Assembly: GCA_020025425.1 (NCBI GenBank)
Contig: JAHHSD010000004.1
Location: 1 to 64,000 of the forward strand
Length of the DNA stretch: 64,000 nucleotides
Direction of reading: 5' to 3'
Origin: Oscillospiraceae bacterium
GTDB lineage: Bacteria > Bacillota > Clostridia > Oscillospirales > Oscillospiraceae
The notes under the pieces are model-generated. The model did no database searches. It saw only the letters and a list, made by a program, of their open reading frames with translations, and was not told the origin of the DNA. The translations under genes were made by a program, and so were the position numbers. Numbering within the stretch: the first letter of the stretch is position 1; every line of letters begins with the position of its first letter. Of the stretch, positions 60,924 to 64,000 are shown one piece after another.

Positions 60924-60967
60924 GTTGTCAAATATTTGTAAACTTTTCGCCCGGGGTGTAAAAAGGG

Positions 60968-60996
60968 TTGACGTTCTGATGGAATCCGTGTATGAT
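60968..60996 (+). promoter_or_regulatory. Promoter of the M23 peptidase gene
   Basis: TTGACG (60968-60973), 17 bp, TATGAT (60991-60996). Confidence 0.75.
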
Positions 60997-61089
60997 GATG
61001 CAGTTGTAACCGATTTGTAATATTTATGTTTCGGAATTGTCACTTTTATCAGAGGGCCTTTGACCCAAGCAATAAAGAGGTATCCCATC

Positions 61090-62598
61090 ATGGATCGTAA
61101 CAATCTTTCCCATCGCCGCCGTACCAAAAAGGGCGGGGCGGCAGGCGGAAGCTCCCGGCCGGAACGCCTGGCCCAGGCCGGGGCTTATTTACGCGCCTTC
61201 AAACAGTGGCTCTTCATTCACGGCCGCCGTCTGGCCCATGCCGTCAACGAAATGATGGCCGAGTACCGGGCCGCCGGCCCAGTCTCCTTTCTGGCCGTTT
61301 CGGCCGCCCTGGGCCTGGCCCTCACCATCACCACCCTCTACTCCTCCAGCTATGTGCTCACCGTGGACGGAGAGCAGGTCGGCGTGGTGGCCGACCAGAG
61401 TGTGGTGGAGGACGCCATCGCACAGGTGGAGCGCCAGGGCTCCCGGATGCTGGGCTATAACTACCGGGTGGATAATCGGATGGATGAGCAGTTCGCGCTG
61501 ACCCTGAAGTCCGACCTGAGCAGTCAGGAGGACATTGAGAAGTACTTCTACCACCAGCTGGACGCGGTGAGTGCCGAGCTGCGCAAGTATCAGGTGGTGG
61601 TGGACGGCATTGTGGCCGGCGCCGTGGAGGACAAGGCCCAACTGGACCAGCTGCTCCGTGACTATAAGAAGCAGTACAGCAACACGAACACAGTCTCTGC
61701 GGAATTTGTGGAGCAGGTACGAATTGAAAATGTCTACACCGACGAGAACCTGAAAACCCTGGATGAGCTGCGCCAGTCCCTGCTCTCCAACAAAACCGGC
61801 GCAACCACCTATACCGTACAGAGCGGCGACACCTTCAACGGCATCGCCTATGCCAACAACATGTCCATCAGCGATCTGAAGGCCCTCAACCCCCAGGTGA
61901 ACATCAACCGCCTGATGATCGGCGATGTGCTCAACGTCAAGAAGCTCATTCCCCTGCTGTCGGTGGCTACGGTGGACGACGTCACCTACACCGAGCCCAT
62001 TCCCTGCCCGGTGGAGACCGTGGACGACCCCAACCTGTACAAGGGCAGCTCCAAGATCGTCACCAAGGGCGTCCCCGGCGAGACCCAGATCCACGCCAAG
62101 GTCAGCTACCTCAACGGTCAGGAGACCGAGCGCAGTATCCTGTCTCAGGAGACCCTGCGGGAGCCCACCAAGACCGTGAAGGCGGTGGGCACCAAGGAGA
62201 AGCCCAAGACCGCCTCCACCGGCACCTTCAGCTGGCCCATCCGCGGACGGATCAACTCCTACTTCGGCGGCCGCCACATCTTCGGCCGGTACAGCTACCA
62301 CTCCGGTCTGGACATCCAGGCCAGCTACGGCGCCCCCATCAAGGCGGCTGACGGCGGCACCGTGACCTTTGCCGGATACAAGGGCTCCTACGGCAACCTG
62401 GTCATCATCACCCACGACAATGGCATCAAGACCTACTACGCCCACAACTCCTCCCTGGTGGTGTCGGTGGGACAGAAGGTCTATAAGGGACAGACCATCG
62501 CCAAGGCGGGCAGCACCGGCCGGTCCACCGGCACCCACTGCCACTTCGAGGTCCGGGTCAACGGCACCGCCGTCAATCCCCTGTCCTATCTGAACTGA
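61090..62598 (+). CDS. M23 cell-wall endopeptidase with LysM and G5 domains
   Basis: 502 residues from ATG 61090 (AAAGAGG upstream). A basic cytoplasmic start of about 60 residues precedes one membrane helix (PVSFLAVSAALGLALTITTLY). An outer region of about 130 residues follows, then a LysM domain (TYTVQSGDTFNGIAYANNMS), a G5 domain (about 295-370) and a C-terminal M23 domain. Zinc ligands are in HSGLDIQ (His, Asp) and HCHFEV (HxH). The enzyme should cleave peptide cross-bridges while LysM and G5 bind glycan. Monocistronic with a good promoter and terminator. Confidence 0.93.
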   Translation: MDRNNLSHRRRTKKGGAAGGSSRPERLAQAGAYLRAFKQWLFIHGRRLAHAVNEMMAEYRAAGPVSFLAVSAALGLALTITTLYSSSYVLTVDGEQVGVVADQSVVEDAIAQVERQGSRMLGYNYRVDNRMDEQFALTLKSDLSSQEDIEKYFYHQLDAVSAELRKYQVVVDGIVAGAVEDKAQLDQLLRDYKKQYSNTNTVSAEFVEQVRIENVYTDENLKTLDELRQSLLSNKTGATTYTVQSGDTFNGIAYANNMSISDLKALNPQVNINRLMIGDVLNVKKLIPLLSVATVDDVTYTEPIPCPVETVDDPNLYKGSSKIVTKGVPGETQIHAKVSYLNGQETERSILSQETLREPTKTVKAVGTKEKPKTASTGTFSWPIRGRINSYFGGRHIFGRYSYHSGLDIQASYGAPIKAADGGTVTFAGYKGSYGNLVIITHDNGIKTYYAHNSSLVVSVGQKVYKGQTIAKAGSTGRSTGTHCHFEVRVNGTAVNPLSYLN

Positions 62599-62617
62599 AC
62601 CTCGTTCCCTCTCTGCA

Positions 62618-62650
62618 CCCCTGGCTTTTCGGAGCCGGGGGTGTTTTTTT
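62618..62650 (+). terminator. Terminator of the M23 peptidase gene
   Basis: CCCCTGGCT (62618-62626) pairs with AGCCGGGGG (62633-62641) with one T-G wobble; seven T residues follow. Confidence 0.9.
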
Positions 62651-62669
62651 CCTGGAGAGTATCCCCCTA

Positions 62670-62698
62670 TTTACGCGGCGGGGATTTTGGGGTAAAAT
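62670..62698 (+). promoter_or_regulatory. Promoter of the DnaD/DnaC-like genes
   Basis: TTTACG (62670-62675), 17 bp, TAAAAT (62693-62698). Confidence 0.6.
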
Positions 62699-62733
62699 GG
62701 GGGAAAACGTTTTCTGAGAAAGGAGGGCGCGCC

Positions 62734-63681
62734 ATGGCGTCCGATCTGCTCCCGGGCAGCATATTGTCCCTCTCCGCCCAGGCGGCCGACCGACTGATCC
62801 AGATGGACAGCGGGGACGCCGCCCTGCTCTATCTCTACCTCCTGGGCCATCCGGACCCCTCCGGACTCAAATGGCCCGCCCTGCGCCTCCAGGGGGCCAT
62901 GGACCAGCTGGTCAGGCAGGGCATGGCCCGGGCCCAGACCGCCCCGGTGGTCCCAGATCCCGGCCCGGAGCCGCCCCCGGAGTACACCACCGAGGACATC
63001 ACCGGGGCCCTGACCGACGGCTCCTTCCATGTATTGTGCGACGAGGTGGAGCGGCGGCTGGGGAAAAAGCTCACCGCCGGCGACCTGAAAGCCCTCTTCA
63101 CCCTGTACGACCACCTGGCCCTGCCCGCCGAGGTCATCCTGATGCTGGTGACCTGGTGTACCGAGGAGGTGGCCCGGAAGTACGGCCCCGGCCGCCGGCC
63201 CTTCCTGTCCCAGATCAAGAAGGAGGGCTTCGTGTGGGCCCGCCGGGGCATCGACACCATCGAGGCCGCCGAGGCCCACATCCAGAAGATGACCGAGCTG
63301 CGCAGCCGGGAGAAGGAGGTCCTGCGTCTGCTGGACATCTCCCCCCGTCCTCTGGTGGAGCGGGAAAGGACCTATATCGCCGCGTGGGATGAGATGGGCT
63401 TTGACAACGAGGCCATCCGCATGGCCTACGAAAAGACCGTACTCAAAAAGCAGTCTATGGACTGGAGCTACATGAACGGCATTCTGCGCCACTGGCACGA
63501 GAAGGGCCTGCACACCGGGGACGCCATCCGTGCGGGCGATCGGGACCCCGTGGCCCTTCGGGCCGGTGTGGGTGCCGGGGCCGGGCAGCCCGTCCAGCCC
63601 AGACCCGTGGAGGACCAGCGCGCCCGGGAGGATATGGACCGGATGCGCCGCATGCTCCAGCAGATGAAAGGAGAGGGATGA
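62734..63681 (+). CDS. DnaD/DnaB-domain primosomal protein
   Basis: 315 residues from ATG 62734 (AAAGGAGG upstream). An N-terminal helical/winged region (about 1-80) and a Pro-rich hinge are followed by DnaB_2 (DnaD C-terminal type) helices. The second copy ends in the hallmark YxxxIxxxW motif (YMNGILRHWHEKGL). The tail is rich in Arg, Glu and Met. Such proteins help load the replicative helicase in low-GC Gram-positives. Directly followed, 3 bases later, by a DnaC/DnaI-like gene, which supports the role. Confidence 0.88.
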   Translation: MASDLLPGSILSLSAQAADRLIQMDSGDAALLYLYLLGHPDPSGLKWPALRLQGAMDQLVRQGMARAQTAPVVPDPGPEPPPEYTTEDITGALTDGSFHVLCDEVERRLGKKLTAGDLKALFTLYDHLALPAEVILMLVTWCTEEVARKYGPGRRPFLSQIKKEGFVWARRGIDTIEAAEAHIQKMTELRSREKEVLRLLDISPRPLVERERTYIAAWDEMGFDNEAIRMAYEKTVLKKQSMDWSYMNGILRHWHEKGLHTGDAIRAGDRDPVALRAGVGAGAGQPVQPRPVEDQRAREDMDRMRRMLQQMKGEG

Positions 63682-63684
63682 TCC

Positions 63685-64000
63685 ATGGGATACGATCCGA
63701 ACGTGATGCGCCGGGCCACCGCCCGGCTGGAGGAGGAGCGCCGCCTGCGCAATGAGCGGGCGGGCCGTCTGCGCCGGGAGGCCTATGCCCGGCAGCCCCG
63801 GCTGGCCCAGCTGGACCGGTCCCTCCAGGGGACCATGGCCGAGCTGGTGGCCGCCTCCCTGCGCCACGGCGGGAACGCCAACGAGACGGTCCAGGAGATC
63901 CGGGAGCGGAACCTGGCCCTCCAGCGGGAGCGGGAGGAGCTGCTGCGGGAGATGAAGCTGGACCCCGGCCAGCTGGACGCCGCCCCCGCCTGCCCCCTGT
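63685..64000 (+). CDS. DnaC/DnaI-like helicase loader, 3' partial
   Basis: The first 105 codons are visible; the gene runs off the window. ATG 63685 has AAAGGAGAGGG upstream. The charged N-terminal helix (MRRATARLEEERRLRNERAG), QREREELLREM and the beginning of a cysteine site at the edge (PAACPL region) match the N-terminal part of clostridial DnaC/DnaI loaders. The AAA+ ATPase domain is not in the window, so identification relies on this start and on the preceding DnaD gene. Confidence 0.75.
   Translation, partial: MGYDPNVMRRATARLEEERRLRNERAGRLRREAYARQPRLAQLDRSLQGTMAELVAASLRHGGNANETVQEIRERNLALQREREELLREMKLDPGQLDAAPACPL

Overview
The window is high-GC DNA (roughly 60% by eye) with strong purine-rich ribosome binding sites, TTGACA/TATAAT-type promoters and many rho-independent terminators. 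It carries Gram-positive markers: a sporulation gene (spoIIP) and a ytvI-like gene, lexA with a GAAC-N4-GTTY operator, mreC/mreD/PBP2, zapA, a DnaD-like primosomal gene, S-layer homology domains and a BMP-type nucleoside transporter. This fits a spore-forming clostridium of the Oscillospiraceae (Flavonifractor/Pseudoflavonifractor/Lawsonibacter-like). The assignment is an inference from gene content and base composition. No rRNA, tRNA, CRISPR array, prophage or transposase gene was seen.

Layout. 1-2.5 kb: the end of a membrane-anchored HtrA protease, a 58-residue membrane peptide, tatD and a 39-residue antisense-strand gene. 2.7-7.2 kb: a distinctly AT-richer module with a divergent regulator facing an M20 amidohydrolase/DASS transporter pair. 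7.2-15.5 kb: a DUF6506-like protein, folC, a cysteine desulfurase, then a TPP-riboswitch-controlled thiamine operon (thiS-thiF-thiG-thiH-tenI-thiE-thiD). 15.8-17.8 kb: a secreted NlpC/P60-like protein with three SLH repeats. 17.8-23.8 kb (minus): xpt, a BMP lipoprotein and a nucleoside ABC transporter, which together take up and salvage purines. 23.8-29.1 kb: a TetR regulator divergent from a MacB-type ATPase and a 1206-residue FtsX-like permease with a long repetitive coiled coil.

30.5-36.1 kb holds the most unusual part: an alanine-racemase-fold protein lacking both catalytic residues, a D-aspartate-ligase-like ATP-grasp enzyme, an Asp/Glu racemase, and a Mur ligase fused to an acetylglutamate-kinase domain. 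I propose this as a candidate undescribed pathway that makes or attaches a D-amino acid, possibly in the cell wall.

36.1-42.9 kb: hemerythrin, an HD-GYP protein, an ECF sigma/anti-sigma pair with a divergent membrane protein, and asnS. 43.0-45.5 kb: lexA and the rpsF-ssb-rpsR operon. 45.6-49.7 kb: a second HtrA, a YtvI-like protein and spoIIP with a sigma-E-like promoter. 49.8-53 kb: an XRE regulator and lepA, whose 3' end is duplicated downstream across a hairpin-packed spacer. 53-60.3 kb (minus): an operon zapA-U32 peptidase-dut-maf-mreC-mreD-PBP2-lepA for cell shape and division. 60.3-64 kb: a GreA-type factor, an M23/LysM/G5 cell-wall hydrolase, a DnaD-domain protein and the start of a DnaC/DnaI-like loader that runs off the window.
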